DNA of 64,000 nucleotides from Acarospora socialis (GCA_025617375.2 JAMYGW020000008.1:1-64000); one strand, 5' to 3'; counted from the first letter of the stretch, positions 1-11,304 are shown. Notes: a model not told the origin generated them from the sequence alone. Numbers and translations are program-made.

Positions 1-189
1 CCTAACCCTAACCCTAACCCTAACCCTAACCCCTAACCCTAACCCTACCCTAACCCTAACCCTAACCCTAACCCTAACCCTAACCCTAACCCTAACCCTA
101 ACCCTAACCCTAACCCTAACCCTAACCCTAACCCTAACCCTAACCCTAACCCTAACCCTAACCCTAACCCTAACCCTAACCCTAACCCT
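1..189. repeat. Telomeric repeat array (CCCTAA)n
   Basis: About 31 tandem units of CCCTAA (TTAGGG on the other strand), the standard filamentous-fungal telomere repeat. They run from base 1 to the junction with mutated retrotransposon sequence near 190, so the window starts at a real chromosome end. Two units are irregular: one has an extra C near position 31, and one lacks its AA near position 47. The C-rich strand reads 5' to 3' inward, as expected for a left end. Confidence 0.98.
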
Positions 190-213
190 GAAATTCTTCT
201 TGATTTGTTCAGA

Positions 214-830
214 TCAAATCACATAGTTTAAAAACTTAACTCTCTTGATCTTAAATCTGCTCTTTGATCTTTTCATGTACAGAGTTCTCTCATTGAGTCT
301 TGTCAATATTTTTTGTATATGTTCACAGTGCTCTTCAAGATCTTCTGAATATATCAGAATATCATTGAGATATGTGATTACAAAATTATCAAGATATTCT
401 CTCAACATGTTATTGATTAATCTTTGAAAGATGACTGATGCATTCTTCAACTCAAATGACATGATGATGTATTCATAGTGTTCATATCTTGTTTAAAATG
501 CTGTCTTTTATTCTTTATCTTCTTTCATTCTAACTTGATAATAGATATTCTTAAGATCTAAGCTTGTAAATTACTTAATTTTGTCTAATTAATCTTGCAA
601 CTCTTCTATCAGCAGTAGAAAATAACTGTTTTGATGAATTATCTTGTTGAGTTTTCTGTAATTGACACATAGTTGTTTCTTGTCATCTTTCTTTGATATG
701 AACAGAATTGAATATTCTGTCAATGACTTTGATGATTTTATAAATTCTCTTTTAAGATTCTTGTCAAGATAAGTTCTAACTTTCTTAAGTTGATTCTCAC
801 TCATTGAGTATAATGACATTCACTTAGATT
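214..830 (-). pseudogene. Reverse transcriptase fragment of copy A
   Basis: Two adjacent minus-strand open segments (589-819 and 214-462) read as consecutive parts of a Ty3/gypsy reverse transcriptase. The first holds the N-terminal palm region with VNYRKLNKI. The second holds the active-site segment ITYLNDILIYSEDLEEH, where the usual YxDD aspartate pair reads N-D. The D-to-N change fits G-to-A mutation. The segments are separated by stops and frame breaks, and the gene ends at the telomere. It is a non-functional relic. Confidence 0.85.
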
Positions 831-2169
831 GCTTTTCATTCAATAGTGATATTTTGTGATCTCATGACTTATACTCTGATAAACTCATTTCTGACTGATT
901 AAGAATCTTGTATGTGTCTTTGATTGCACATATCTCTTTTGTAACTCAGTTGATCTTTGAATTCTTTCTGTGCAATCAAGACATTTTTAGTACTGTGTCA
1001 TATTCAATTGATTTCATAATGTCAAATGTTATCTCTTGTGAGTTCTCAAGAATTGAGACTTTCACACAGATTTTCTCATTAATTCTTTCAATGATCTCAT
1101 TTGTCATTCTTATATTAAATGAATAGTGTGCTTGCTGTGTCACTAATTTCAACATGTTGACTATTCATTAACTTATGATGTTGCTATCTGCTTCAAAATT
1201 CATCAATATATCAATTTGATGTTCATCAATTGTGATTTTGATTCATATTTGATGATCATTGTTCTGTTTTTGAGATACTGCTAGCTTCTTGTTCTTTAGT
1301 TTTGTTGAGAAAGTTTTTTGTTTTTTGACTTGTTTAATTCTTCAGCTCATCTTCAAAGTTCTTGAAATTATCTGAGTTTTCTTCTGATCATAAGATTTGC
1401 ATATTTTAAACTATACTGCTCAATGTATCTTTCTGAATGTAGTCAGAGTTCATACTGATTGTACTTCATCTGTAACTGACTCTCAAAGATTTTTACTTTT
1501 TGCAGAAATTCAAGTGATATATATTCTTCACTAAAGATTCATCTGTCTTCATTCTGCATAATATACTCTTCAGATAAGCATATCTTAATCTTGTGACTTT
1601 TAATTTTTTACACAAGAAGTTCTGATATCAGTTCTCTTGTGACTGTTTGTATGTTTTTCATTAAACTGTTGAATTCTTCACATATCTTTGCTTTTTGATT
1701 TTGAGTCTCTTGCTCATCTTCTCACATTATCTTGCAATTTGATGCTGTTTCTTTCTGAGCACTCAGATTCTTTTTGATCTTTGTTCAATATTTTCTTGAA
1801 AGCTCTGTCTCAGCATTGTCTGAACTTTCTTTTGTAAGTTCATTGCTGTTGAAAAATATTCATGATTTGTCAATCTGAAATTCATGATCATCTGTTTCTT
1901 CAATGTCATCTTTGAGAACATTGTTTTCTTTCTCAATATCAAGAACTCTTTTCTTGATAAGAATAGCTAATTCTTTTTTATAGATTGATTGACTTATCAC
2001 ATCATATCTGTTTTTCATGTCTTTGTGTGATTTCTGAGAATATTATTCAGCTTTGTCTTTTGTGCTCATGTGTACTCTGCACATGTTGTTGTAACAGACT
2101 GTTCAGCTGAGAATGTTATGCACTATGTGTGTATTCTTTTTGACTGTCACTACAACATTTTTTTCTTTC

Positions 2170-3065
2170 ATTCAAGACCTGTTGTATTCTCAGACAAGAT
2201 GTTCAGATTTTCTACAGTTGTAACACATTTATGTCTCATTTTGTGATGTCATCTGAGACTTAGTGAATCACTCTAACTGATGTTTATACTCTATTTATTT
2301 AGTTCTTCATGACTTCTGATGATGCTTTTTAATTGTGTTGAGATTTATAGAGTTTGTTTTTCTATATCTTATCAATGAAACATATTGCTTCATTCATGAT
2401 CAGAAGCTTTCTTCTTGATCTTTTAACATAGATGACATTCAATATTTTTTTTGTTTCATCTGTCATTCTCATTGACAACTATTGATGTTGATACTCAGAT
2501 TAATCATTTTCTAAAGATTGTCTGATCATTCTGCTTGAGCTATCTTATCTTTGATGAACTTTTTCAACTCACAATAATACTGATAGATGAGTGCTTCATC
2601 ATCTTATCTGATAAGTGCTGCTAGTCACTGAAACTCTGTAATGTATACTGCTGTCAATTTACTCTGTCACAAGATGTAAACTTATTTCTTTGCTGCTCTT
2701 TCTTCATTGATCACTCTGAAGACTTTTTTAAGTTTTTCTTTGAACTTGCTGAAGTTGTTGAACATGAATTTCATGTTGATGTTGCACTCATTGTAACTCT
2801 TTTCTAGAAACTTGTGCAGTCTGAAGTTGACTCAATTGAAGACTGCATTCATTAGATAGATTGTCACAAACAATATTTTCTCTTGATTGATCTGAAACTT
2901 TGATTGATTGAATTCAATATACAGATCAAGCTTAATCACAAAGACTCACAGCTTTTCTCATTCTTCATTAAAAATATTGAGTATCTGAATCTTTGATGCA
3001 TTCACAGATAGTTGTATCATTTGAGCTGACATCACTAATTGTGCTGTCATTCTATTTGAAGTAGA
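2170..3065 (-). pseudogene. Gag capsid and CCHC zinc-knuckle relic of copy A
   Basis: Conceptual minus-strand translation downstream of the LTR gives a helical capsid-like stretch (retrotransposon Gag type), including segments such as KIQILNIF and NMKFMFNNFSKFKEKL, with stops where Trp codons would be expected. About 280 bp further on, a CYNC-x4-H zinc knuckle is readable at about 2225-2176. Its last Cys position reads Tyr here but Cys in copy B (about 5380-5430). These are the expected Gag domains in the expected order between the 5' LTR and Pol. Confidence 0.7.
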
Positions 3066-3165
3066 TAATAAAGATGAGTTCACTTAAACTTATTTTAAAA
3101 ACAAGATTGAGATGTTCTTCTGAATGTCAGACATCATACTTATTATATTGTAAGAGTGTTCAAAG

Positions 3166-3519
3166 TATAACATTTTAATCTGAGATTTCTTGAGTATGTA
3201 GAGCTAAAAGTTTGTGCTTATTGATATAATAACTGATCTGAAACAGTTCTGATCTTTAACTTTTAGATGATTACTTAAGTTGAACATGATTGTTTTCATA
3301 AAAAAAATGACTCTACTATATAGAATGTGCTCAATATCTCTGTGTTGAGCATTCTTGATGTTTTGATGTCTTGATGTCAAGAGATTGAGTTTTCAGCTTG
3401 TCTGCTCATCATTGAGCTGTTGTGCTGTCATGTAACTGCTGTTTAAATGTCTTCTGAACATATGCTTTTTGCATGTATGCATCAGTTTGTTTTAAGTTCA
3501 TTCTGACTTGATCATAACA
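3166..3519 (-). repeat. 5' LTR of copy A (354 bp)
   Basis: On the minus strand it begins TGTTATGATC at 3519 and ends GTTATA at 3166. It aligns along its length with the LTR of copy B (6359-6712) and with the 3' LTR of copy C (10506-10861). It contains the same recognisable blocks, including repeated CATCAAGA units followed by a TTTTTTTATGAAAA tract. Its outer end abuts truncated RT of copy B at 3520 exactly. Confidence 0.85.
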
Positions 3520-4806
3520 GTTCACAATGCTCTTCAAGATCTTCTGAATATATCAGAATGTCATTAAGATATGTGATCACAAAGTCATTAAAATATTCTT
3601 TCAACATGTCATTGATCAGTCTCTGAAAGATGACTGAGACATTTTTTAACTTAAATAACATAATAATATATTCATAATGTCTGTATCTTGTTCAGAATGC
3701 TGTCTTTCATTTTTTATCTTCTTTCATTCTAACTTGATAATAGATGTTCTTAAGATTTAAACTCATAAATCACTTAGTCTTTTCTAATTAATCTTGCAAC
3801 TCTTTTATCAGTGATAGAAAATAACTGTCTTGATAAGTTATCTTGTTGAGTTGTCTGTAATCAACACATAGTCATTTTTTGTCATTCTTCTTTGATATAA
3901 ACAGAATCAGATATTCTGCTGATGACTTCAATGATTTTATGAATTTTCTTTTCAGATTCTCATCAAGATAAGTTTTAACTTTCTTGAGCTGATCTTTACT
4001 CATTGAATATAATGACATTCACTTAGATTGCTTTTCTTTCAATAGCAATATCTTGTGATCTCATGACTTATACTCTGATAAGCTCATTTCTGATTGTTCA
4101 GAAATCTCATATGTATCTTTGATTGCACATATTTCTTTTGTGACTCAGTTAATCTGTGAATTCTTTTTGCATAATCAGAGCATTTCTAGCACTGCATCAT
4201 ATTTGATCAACTTCATAATGTTGAACATTATTTCTTGTGAGTTTTCAAGAATTGAGTCTTTCACACAGATTTTCTCATCAATTCTTTTGATGACTTCATT
4301 TGTCATGTGTATGTTGAATAAACAGTGTGCTCACTGTGTTATCAATTTCAATGTGTTGACTACTTGTCAGCTTATAATGTTATTGTTCACTTCAGAATTC
4401 ATCAATGCATTAATTTGATGTTCATTGATCATAATCTTAATTCATATTTAATGATCATTGTCTTGTCTTTAAGACATCACTAGCTTCTTGTTCTCTAGTC
4501 TTATTGAGAAAGCTTTTTGTTTTTTGACTTACTTAATTGTTTAACTCATCTTCAAAGTTCTTGAAATCATCTGAGTTTTCTTTCAATCATAAGATTTATA
4601 TACTCTAGACTATACTGCTCAATGTGTCTTTCTGAGTGTAGTTGAGATTTATACTGATTGTACTTCATCTGCAACTGACTCTCAATGACTTTTACTCTTT
4701 GCAGAAATTCAGATGATATATATTCTTCACTGAAGATTCATCTATCTTCATTTTGCATAATATATTTTTCAGATAGACATATCTCAATCTTGTGACTCTT
4801 CATTCT

Positions 4807-5022
4807 TCAAACAAGAAATTTAAGCAATGTTGCATTGTTGCTGCTGAAACATTTGTCTTTAACAGCTGTCATCAGCTTTTTTAGCTGATCATATGTCTCT
4901 TGTATCTTTGCATTCTTGTGCTGTGTCTTCTTTCTTTGAGCACTTAGATTCTTTTTGATCTTTATTTGATATTTCTTTGAGAACTCTGTCTCAGCATCAT
5001 TCAAACTTTCTTTTATGAGCAC
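4807..5022 (-). pseudogene. Gag-region open segment of copy B
   Basis: A Lys-rich helical stretch of 71 codons lies between the capsid-like region and the protease, on the Gag/Pol strand of copy B. It has no catalytic motif. The corresponding part of copy A (about 1620-1840) is broken by more stops. I list it as a surviving piece of the Gag-Pol polyprotein, not as a separate gene. Confidence 0.45.
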
Positions 5023-6358
5023 ATTGCTATCAGAAAATATTCATGATTCATCAATCTGAAATTCATAATCATTAGTTTCTTTGATGTCATCTTTGAGAAC
5101 ATTCTTTTTCTTCTCAACATCAAGAACTCTTTTCTTGATAAGAATAGCTAATTCTTTCTTGTAGACTGATTAACTCATTGTATTATATCTGTTCTTCACA
5201 TCTTTGCATGATTTCTGAGAGTATTATCTGACTCTGTTTTTTGCATTCATATGTGCTCAGCACATATTGTCATAACAGACTGTTCAACTCAGAACATCAT
5301 GCACTACACTTAATTTCTTCATCTTTGTTTTGATCATTACTGCTGCAATATTCTTTCTTTTCATCTAAGATCTGTTGCACTTTTAAACAAGATGTCTGAG
5401 TTTTTCACAGTTGTAACATATTTGTGTCTTGTTTCACAGTGTCATTTAAAACTTAGTGAATTGCTCTGTCTGACATTCAGACTCTGTTTATTTAGTTTTT
5501 TATGACTTTTGATGACATTTCTTGATTGTATTGAGATTCATAGAGTCTGTTTCTCTATATCTTATTGATAAAATGTATCATCTCACTCATGATCAGAAGC
5601 TTTCTTCTTGATCTTCTATCATAAATGACATTTAATATTTTTTTTGTTTCATCTGTTGTTCTCATTAACAACTATTAATGTTAATACTCAGATTGATCAT
5701 TCTCTAAAGATTGTCTGATCATTCTGCTTGAACTATCTTGTCTTTGATGAACTTTCTCAACTCACAATAGTACTGATAAATAAGTGCTTTGTTATTTCAT
5801 CTGATAAGTATTGCTAACTGCTGAAACTCTGTGATGTATATTGCTGCTGATTCACTTTGTTGTAAGATGTAAACTTGTTTTTCTGCTGCTCTCTCTTCAT
5901 TAATTACTCTGAAGATCTTCTTAAGTTTTTTTTTGAACTTGCTGAAGTCATTGAACATGAACTTCATGTTAACATTGTACTCATTGTAACTCTTCTTTAG
6001 AAATTCATGTAACTTGAAATTAACTCAGTCAAAGACTTCATTCACTAGATAGACTGTTGCAAACAATGTCTTCTCTTGATTGATTTGAAACTTTAATTGA
6101 TTGAATTCAATATACAGATCAAATTTAATCACAAAAATTTACAGCTTTTCTCATTCTTCATCAAAGATATTGAGTATCTGAATCTTTGATGCATTCACAG
6201 ATAGTTGTATTATCTGAGCTGACATCACTAATTGTACTGCTGTTCTATTTGAAGTAAATGATAGAGATGAGTTTGCTTAAACTTGTCTTAAAAACAAGAT
6301 TAAGACATTCTTCTGTGTGTCAGACATCATACTCATTATATTGTAAAAATATTCAAAA

Positions 6359-6712
6359 TATAATGTTCTAATCTAAGCTTTCTCAGATATGTAGAACTAA
6401 GAGTTTGTGCTTATTGATATAACAGCTGATCTGAAATGATTCTGATCTTTAACTCTTAGATAGTTACTTAAGTTGAACATGATTATTTTCATAAAGAAAA
6501 CAATTCTACTATATAAAGTGCTGCTTGATGCTTCTGTGTCAAGTTTCTTGATATTTCAATGTCTTGATGTTGAGAGATTGAGCTTTCAGCTTGTCTGCTC
6601 ATCATTGAGCTGTTGTACTGTCATGTGACTGCTGTCTAAATTCTTCTTGAATATATATTTCTTGTGTGTACATCTCAGTTTGCTTTAAGCTCATTCTGAC
6701 TTGACTGTAACA
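6359..6712 (-). repeat. 5' LTR of copy B (354 bp)
   Basis: On the minus strand it begins TGTTACAGTCAAGTC at 6712 and ends near 6359, the same 354 bp as the LTR of copy A. The first bases keep TGTTAC, which pairs with the GTTACA end preserved in copy C. It abuts the Gag region of copy C, which runs in the opposite direction. Confidence 0.85.
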
Positions 6713-6999
6713 AAAAAGTAAGAGTTTTTGAAAGTCAGTTGCAGATAAAGTATGATTAGTATGAACTCTGACTACATTTAAAAAGATATATTGAGCAGCA
6801 CAGTCTAAAGTATGCAAATCTTATGGTCAGAAGAGAATCTAAGTGATTTTAAGAACTTTGAAGACAAATTAAACAATTAAGTGAGTCAAAAAATGAAGAG
6901 CTCTCTTGATAAGATTAGAGAATAAGAAGTTAGTGATGTCTCAAAGACAAGATAATAATCATTGAATATGAATTAAAATTATGATCAACAGACATCAAA

Positions 7000-9995
7000 T
7001 CAATGCATTAATGAATTCTGAAGTGAACAGTAATATCATAAGTTGATGAATAATTGATACATTGAAATTAGTGACATGATGAGTGTACTATTCATTAAAC
7101 ATACAAATAATAAATAAAGTCATTGAAAGAATTGATGAGAAGATCTGTGTGAAAGTCTCAATTCTTGAAAACTCACAAGAAATCACATTTGATGTCATAA
7201 AATCAATCAGATATGATGCAATGCTAGAAATGTCTTGATTATGTGAAAAGAATTCATGAATTAATTAAGTCACAAAAAAAATATGCACAGTCAAAGACAC
7301 ATATGAGATCTTCAAACAATCAGAGATAAGCTTATCAGAACATAAGTTATGAGATTACAAGATACTGCTATTGAACAAGAAACAATTTAAGTGAATATCA
7401 TTATACTTAATGAGTAAGAATCAGCTCAAGAAAGTTAAAACTTATTTTGATGAGAATCTGAAGAGAGAATTCATAAAATCATCAAAGTCACTGACAGAAT
7501 ATCTGATTCTGTTTATATCAAAAAAGAATAACAAAAAATGATTATATATTGATTACAGACAACTCAATGAGATAATTCATCAAGATAATTATTCTTTATC
7601 TTTGATAAAAGAGTTGCAGAACTGACTAGACAAAACTAAGTGATTTATGAGCTTAAATCTTAAAAAGATCTACTATCAAGTCAGAATGAAAGAAGATAAA
7701 GAATGAAAAACAGTATTCTGAACAAGATACAGACATTATGAGTACATTATTATGTTATTTGAACTAAAAAACATCTCAGTCATCTTTTAGAGATTGATTA
7801 ATGATATGTTGAGAGAGTATCTCAATGATTTTATGATCACATATCTCAATGATATTCTGATATATTCAGAAGATCTTAAAAAGTACTGTGAACATGTGCA
7901 GAAGATATTGACAAGACTTAATGAGAGAGTTTTATATGTAAAAAAATCAAAAAGCAGATTCAAAATTAAGAAAGTTGAGTTTTTAAACTACATGATTTGA
8001 TCTAAACAGATCAAGAAGAATTTAAAGAAGATAAAAGTAGTCAAAAACTGATCAACATTGAAATGAATCAAGAAGATACAGATCTTCTTAGAACTAATGA
8101 ACTATTATTGAAAGTTTGTATTAAGTTATGCAAGAGTTGTGAAATCACTAATGCATTTGACATGCAAAAACAAGAAATAACATTGAAATAAGAAGTAAAA
8201 AGACACATTTCATGTATTAAAGAGAAGTTTTAGTAAAACAGCACATCTGAGAATACTCAATTCAATATGTGAAAAGACACTGAAAACTAATGCATCAAAT
8301 TTTGCAGTAAATGCATATCTATATCAGATTAAAGAGAAACAACAGAAATTCATAGTATACTGATTTAAAAAACTATCAGAATTCAAGAAAAAATATAAGA
8401 TTCATGACAAGAAACTTCTTGCAATAGTAAAAGTACTGCAAAAGTGAAGATCTTATCTTGCAGAAACAAGCAAATCAATTTAGATCTACATGAATCATAA
8501 GAATCTGAGAAACTTTGCAATGACAAAACAACTCAATCAACAACAAGTATGTTGAATGAAGCAATTGATGAACTATGAATTTCAGATACATTACAAAAAG
8601 AATAATGAGAATAACAGAGTGAATATCTTAAGCAGATGACTCAATCATGAAGAAGTACAAATGATACATGTCAGAATTCTGAGCAAAGATAACAACAGAA
8701 TTCTCATGAAGAGCTTAGCAGCAATATATAAGATAGAGTAAGCTCTCTTGATGAATAAAAAACTCATTAAAATATATTATTACAGCAGAGCTGAAGAGCA
8801 TCTGAAAATTAAACACATTAAGAATTTAGTGTGAAGAAGATGCAACATTAATGATTTTAGAAATTGAATCATCAAGATGATTACTGTATACAATTCATGT
8901 TGAAGAAATAAAATCAGTTAAGACAGTTATATAATGAAGTAACACAACTAAATGCACTGAATGTATCATGAAAATCAGTTATCATGAACTTCATTACAAA
9001 GTTATTACTGTCAAAGAACTCAGCATGAGAAATGAGATTTGACAGCATATTGATTATAGTGAACAGATTAATCAAATATACAATGTTTATTTCATTCAAA
9101 GAAACTGCAACAGCATCAGTATTGATGTACATTATACTGTGAAAATTGATTAACAATTATGAACTATTAAAAGAATTTATCATTGATAGAGACAAACTGT
9201 TTACAAGTAAGTTTTAAAAAACACTCACAGCAAAACTCAGAATAAAGCACAAGATATTAACAGCATATTATTCACAGATAAATGAGCAGAGTGAATAAAT
9301 AAATTAAATAGTGAAAATGTACTTGAGACACTATGTCAACAAAAGTCAAGATGACTGAGTATGACTGTTGTCAACAACACAGTTTACATACAACAACACA
9401 AAAAATGAAATCACAGAAGAGACATCTTTCTATGTGAATTATAATTATGATTTAAAGATATGACAAGATCTCATAAAGCATGAATTACAGAGTCAAAAAG
9501 TAATCTTAGATATCACACAGCTGAAAAAACTGCATCAAGATCTAATGAAACAGATTGAACAGCAGATAAAATAAACAATAAAGACAAAATCATTCAGAAA
9601 AGAAAAAAAGATATATTTAAAAATAAACAACATACAAATTAAAGAAAGAAGCAAGAAGCTGAAGAATAAAAGTATTGAATCATTCAAGATAATATGAGAC
9701 ATCAAGAAGTTAAGCTATGAGTTAGACTTACTTAAGAAAATGAGAATACATTTGATATTTCATGCATTCATGCTACAGCATTGCAATCAATTTATATTAC
9801 TTCAAGTCACTGAAACATCTGTCAAATCAGACAAAGAATACAAAGTTAAGAATATTTTAGAAAAGAGAATGATTAGTGAGAAAGTTTATTATCTCATAAA
9901 ATGAAAAGATTATGATATCTTGAAAAATATCTGAGAATTTAAAGAGAATCTCAAGAACTGTGTGAGAACACTTCAATATTTTGAGAAAGAAAGTT
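7000..9995 (+). pseudogene. Pol polyprotein relic (PR-RT-RH-IN-chromodomain)
   Basis: Read through stops, the domains follow the normal Ty3/gypsy order. The protease active-site triplet reads N-S-E near 7012 instead of the usual D-S/T-G. RT shows ITYLNDILIYSEDL (about 7826-7880). RNase H shows YKIHDKKLLAIVKVL (about 8395-8440) and MNHKNLRNFAMTKQL (about 8490-8535). Integrase shows FKEKTATA-like and YTMFISFKETATA segments (about 9070-9120), and its D,D,E set has lost at least the first Asp to Asn. The chromodomain shows YYLIKWKDYD if the TGA is read as Trp (about 9886-9915). Chromodomains in this family are known to steer integration to marked heterochromatin. The reading is from family recall. 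Confidence 0.82.
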
Positions 9996-10029
9996 GATAT
10001 TAGTTCAGAAAAATGACAATATTGAGTTA

Positions 10030-10445
10030 ATAATTTGTGATATTGTTTGAAAATCTTCATTCTCAGTTTCATCATTATCACTATCAAGTTCAACAGCAAG
10101 ACAGTCAGTCTTTTGTGCAGCACAACAATTTATCTGATTCAAAGTTTTCTGAAAATGCATCATCTTGATAACAAAAGTATTAAGAATTGCATTAACATCA
10201 CTTATTTTTTTTTGAAGAAAAAGATGAGTTCTGTTGAGAGACTTTCACAAGACTGCAACATATGAATAACTGTGATAAGTACACTTATCACATTTTGATC
10301 TTTCACTGATCATAACAAAGCAATTGAGATTGTGAGCAGTACAAAATTCACAAGAAAATGTGACAAGATTATCACTGAGTTGAATTTTCTTTGTGATTCT
10401 TAGACAATTAAAATTTTTAAAAAGCATTGTCATTGACAACAGATG
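10030..10445 (-). pseudogene. Antisense accessory ORF with zinc-cluster-like cysteines
   Basis: Between the chromodomain and the 3' LTR, the strand opposite Pol reads CEFCTAHNLNCF...SKCDKC. This gives spacing C-x2-C-x6-C-x9-C-x2-C-x6-(Y), where the sixth ligand would be Cys. After a stop and a frame change, a helical stretch follows (about 10200-10030) ending in an acidic tail (DSDNDETENED). A protein of this type, with a CxxC cluster, charged helix and acidic end, is in my recollection common in ascomycete genomes beside gypsy elements. Its job is unknown. The segment shows the same mutations as the element, so it belongs to it. Confidence 0.5.
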
Positions 10446-10505
10446 ATGTAAATACTCTTACTTATATAGATCTAGAGAATTAGTGCTTAAAGAAGAAAAG
10501 AATAG

Positions 10506-10861
10506 TGTTATGATCATATTCAAAGAGATAGAGTGTGATCTGACTTGTACACTGAAAAAGTGTTTGATAGAAAATCTGTCAGAAAACAAATTACATAACT
10601 GCACAACAGCTCAACAGTGAGCAGATGAGCTGAATGCTCAATTTCTTGATGTCAAGACATCAAGACATCAAGAATGCTCAACACAGAGGTGATGAGCACA
10701 GTTCTATATAGTCATGATCATTTTTTTTATGAAAAGAATTGTGTTCAACTTAAGTAATCATCTAAGAGTTAAAGATCAGAATTGTTCCAGATCAGTCATT
10801 ATATCAACAAGCACAAACTCTTAGTCCTTATACCAGAGGAATCTCCGGTGAGGACGTTACA
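10506..10861 (+). repeat. 3' LTR of copy C (356 bp)
   Basis: It begins TGTTATGATCATATTC and ends GGACGTTACA, with the TG...CA ends usual for LTRs. It matches, in inverted orientation, the LTRs of copies A and B. The last 35 or so bases (from about 10826) keep CC, CG and GG dinucleotides, whereas the rest is mutated. Normal-composition chromosome begins at 10862. The target duplication cannot be tested because the partner end is lost. Confidence 0.85.
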
Positions 10862-11304
10862 CTGACTAACTGTCTATTTAGTGAAATATACACTGTTGAC
10901 TTAACTGTGATCAATGTAAGTTGTACAGATTATTCTATCACATACTCTGCTATGCAGACTTGACTCAACTTGACGGCCAGTCTACCCTGAGGCTTGAACC
11001 TAGAACTATATGAGGTAGTGAACAAGTGGCTGTCTTGCCACCTACAGACATCATAATACTGCTAAGGTTCAAGGGTATGGGCCTTAGGAATCGGCCCTCG
11101 TAGCAGGAAGCTTCCACCTCGATCGCTGTAACCTGCACTGAATATCGTATGCTCTACAAAAGCCTCATGACAGCAGCCTCAAGGGGGAAGAACTCATCAG
11201 TTGAGGCAGATCAATTCGATGCGAACCAGATCATAGGTTTATGTTCAGCACTTTTGCTAGTCCAGATCTGTAATTGTTCCGATCCCGGCTACTTCAGTCA
11301 CACA
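10862..11304. other. Intergenic, transition from mutated block to unique sequence
   Basis: Normal base composition, including CG and GG. An in-frame ATG of the next gene lies at 11149, but I prefer the start at 11305. A stretch at about 10975-11050 read on the minus strand has an A-box-like and a B-box-like (GGTTCAAGCCT) element but does not fold as a tRNA. Nothing else is recognised. Confidence 0.5.

Larger units (their letters stand above)
190..3519 (-). mobile_element. Ty3/gypsy retrotransposon copy A, mutated, truncated by the telomere
   Basis: Read on the minus strand, this copy starts with an LTR (3519 down to 3166), continues through a Gag-like region (about 3060-2500), a CCHC knuckle (about 2225-2176) and protease/RT, and stops inside RT where the telomere begins. 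Its 3' half (RNase H, integrase, 3' LTR) is absent. The sequence is AT-rich and full of in-frame stops. It is about 3.2 kb out of register with copy B: position 321 here corresponds to 3520 there. The precise LTR end at 3519 suggests insertion of A into B, followed by chromosome breakage and telomere healing within A. Confidence 0.88.
3520..6712 (-). mobile_element. Ty3/gypsy retrotransposon copy B, mutated, truncated by copy A
   Basis: This copy has the same order and orientation as copy A: LTR 6712-6359, Gag, CCHC knuckle (about 5430-5380, with all four zinc ligands readable), then protease/RT, ending inside RT at 3520 where the LTR of copy A starts. A and B look like a direct tandem of about 3.2-kb units, but the junction at an LTR end and the abrupt loss of the rest of Pol fit insertion of A into B with loss of the telomere-side half. 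The outer end at 6712 abuts copy C in inverted orientation. All frames are broken by TGA or TAA at former Trp codons. Confidence 0.86.
6713..10861 (+). mobile_element. Chromovirus (Ty3/gypsy) copy C: Gag end, PR, RT, RH, IN, chromodomain, 3' LTR
   Basis: This is the most complete copy and runs left to right. It starts inside the Gag region, because its 5' LTR and Gag start were lost on the telomere side of the copy B insertion. It continues through protease (about 7000-7250), RT (about 7400-8040), RNase H (about 8200-8640), integrase (about 8700-9480) and a C-terminal chromodomain (about 9836-9990), then an antisense ORF and a 356-bp 3' LTR ending at 10861. The domain order and chromodomain identify the chromovirus branch. 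Many in-frame TGA codons stand where Trp is expected, so no protein can be made. Confidence 0.9.

Noticed and set aside
1-189. CRISPR-like direct repeats
   Set aside because: The 6-bp units have no spacers; this is a telomere.
908-1126. Plus-strand open frame in retrotransposon copy A (and its twin at 4119-4418)
   Set aside because: Both lie antisense to the protease/RT region of copies A and B. They are open only because the mutated sequence lacks C and G, and they are shadows of Pol.
6602-6817. 71-codon minus-strand frame
   Set aside because: It spans the junction of the copy B LTR and inverted copy C, so it is a chance frame across a rearrangement point.
10975-11050. tRNA or SINE-like A/B box on the minus strand
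   Set aside because: The B-box resemblance (GGTTCAAGCCT) is not supported by a cloverleaf or acceptor stem, nor by a second copy in the window.
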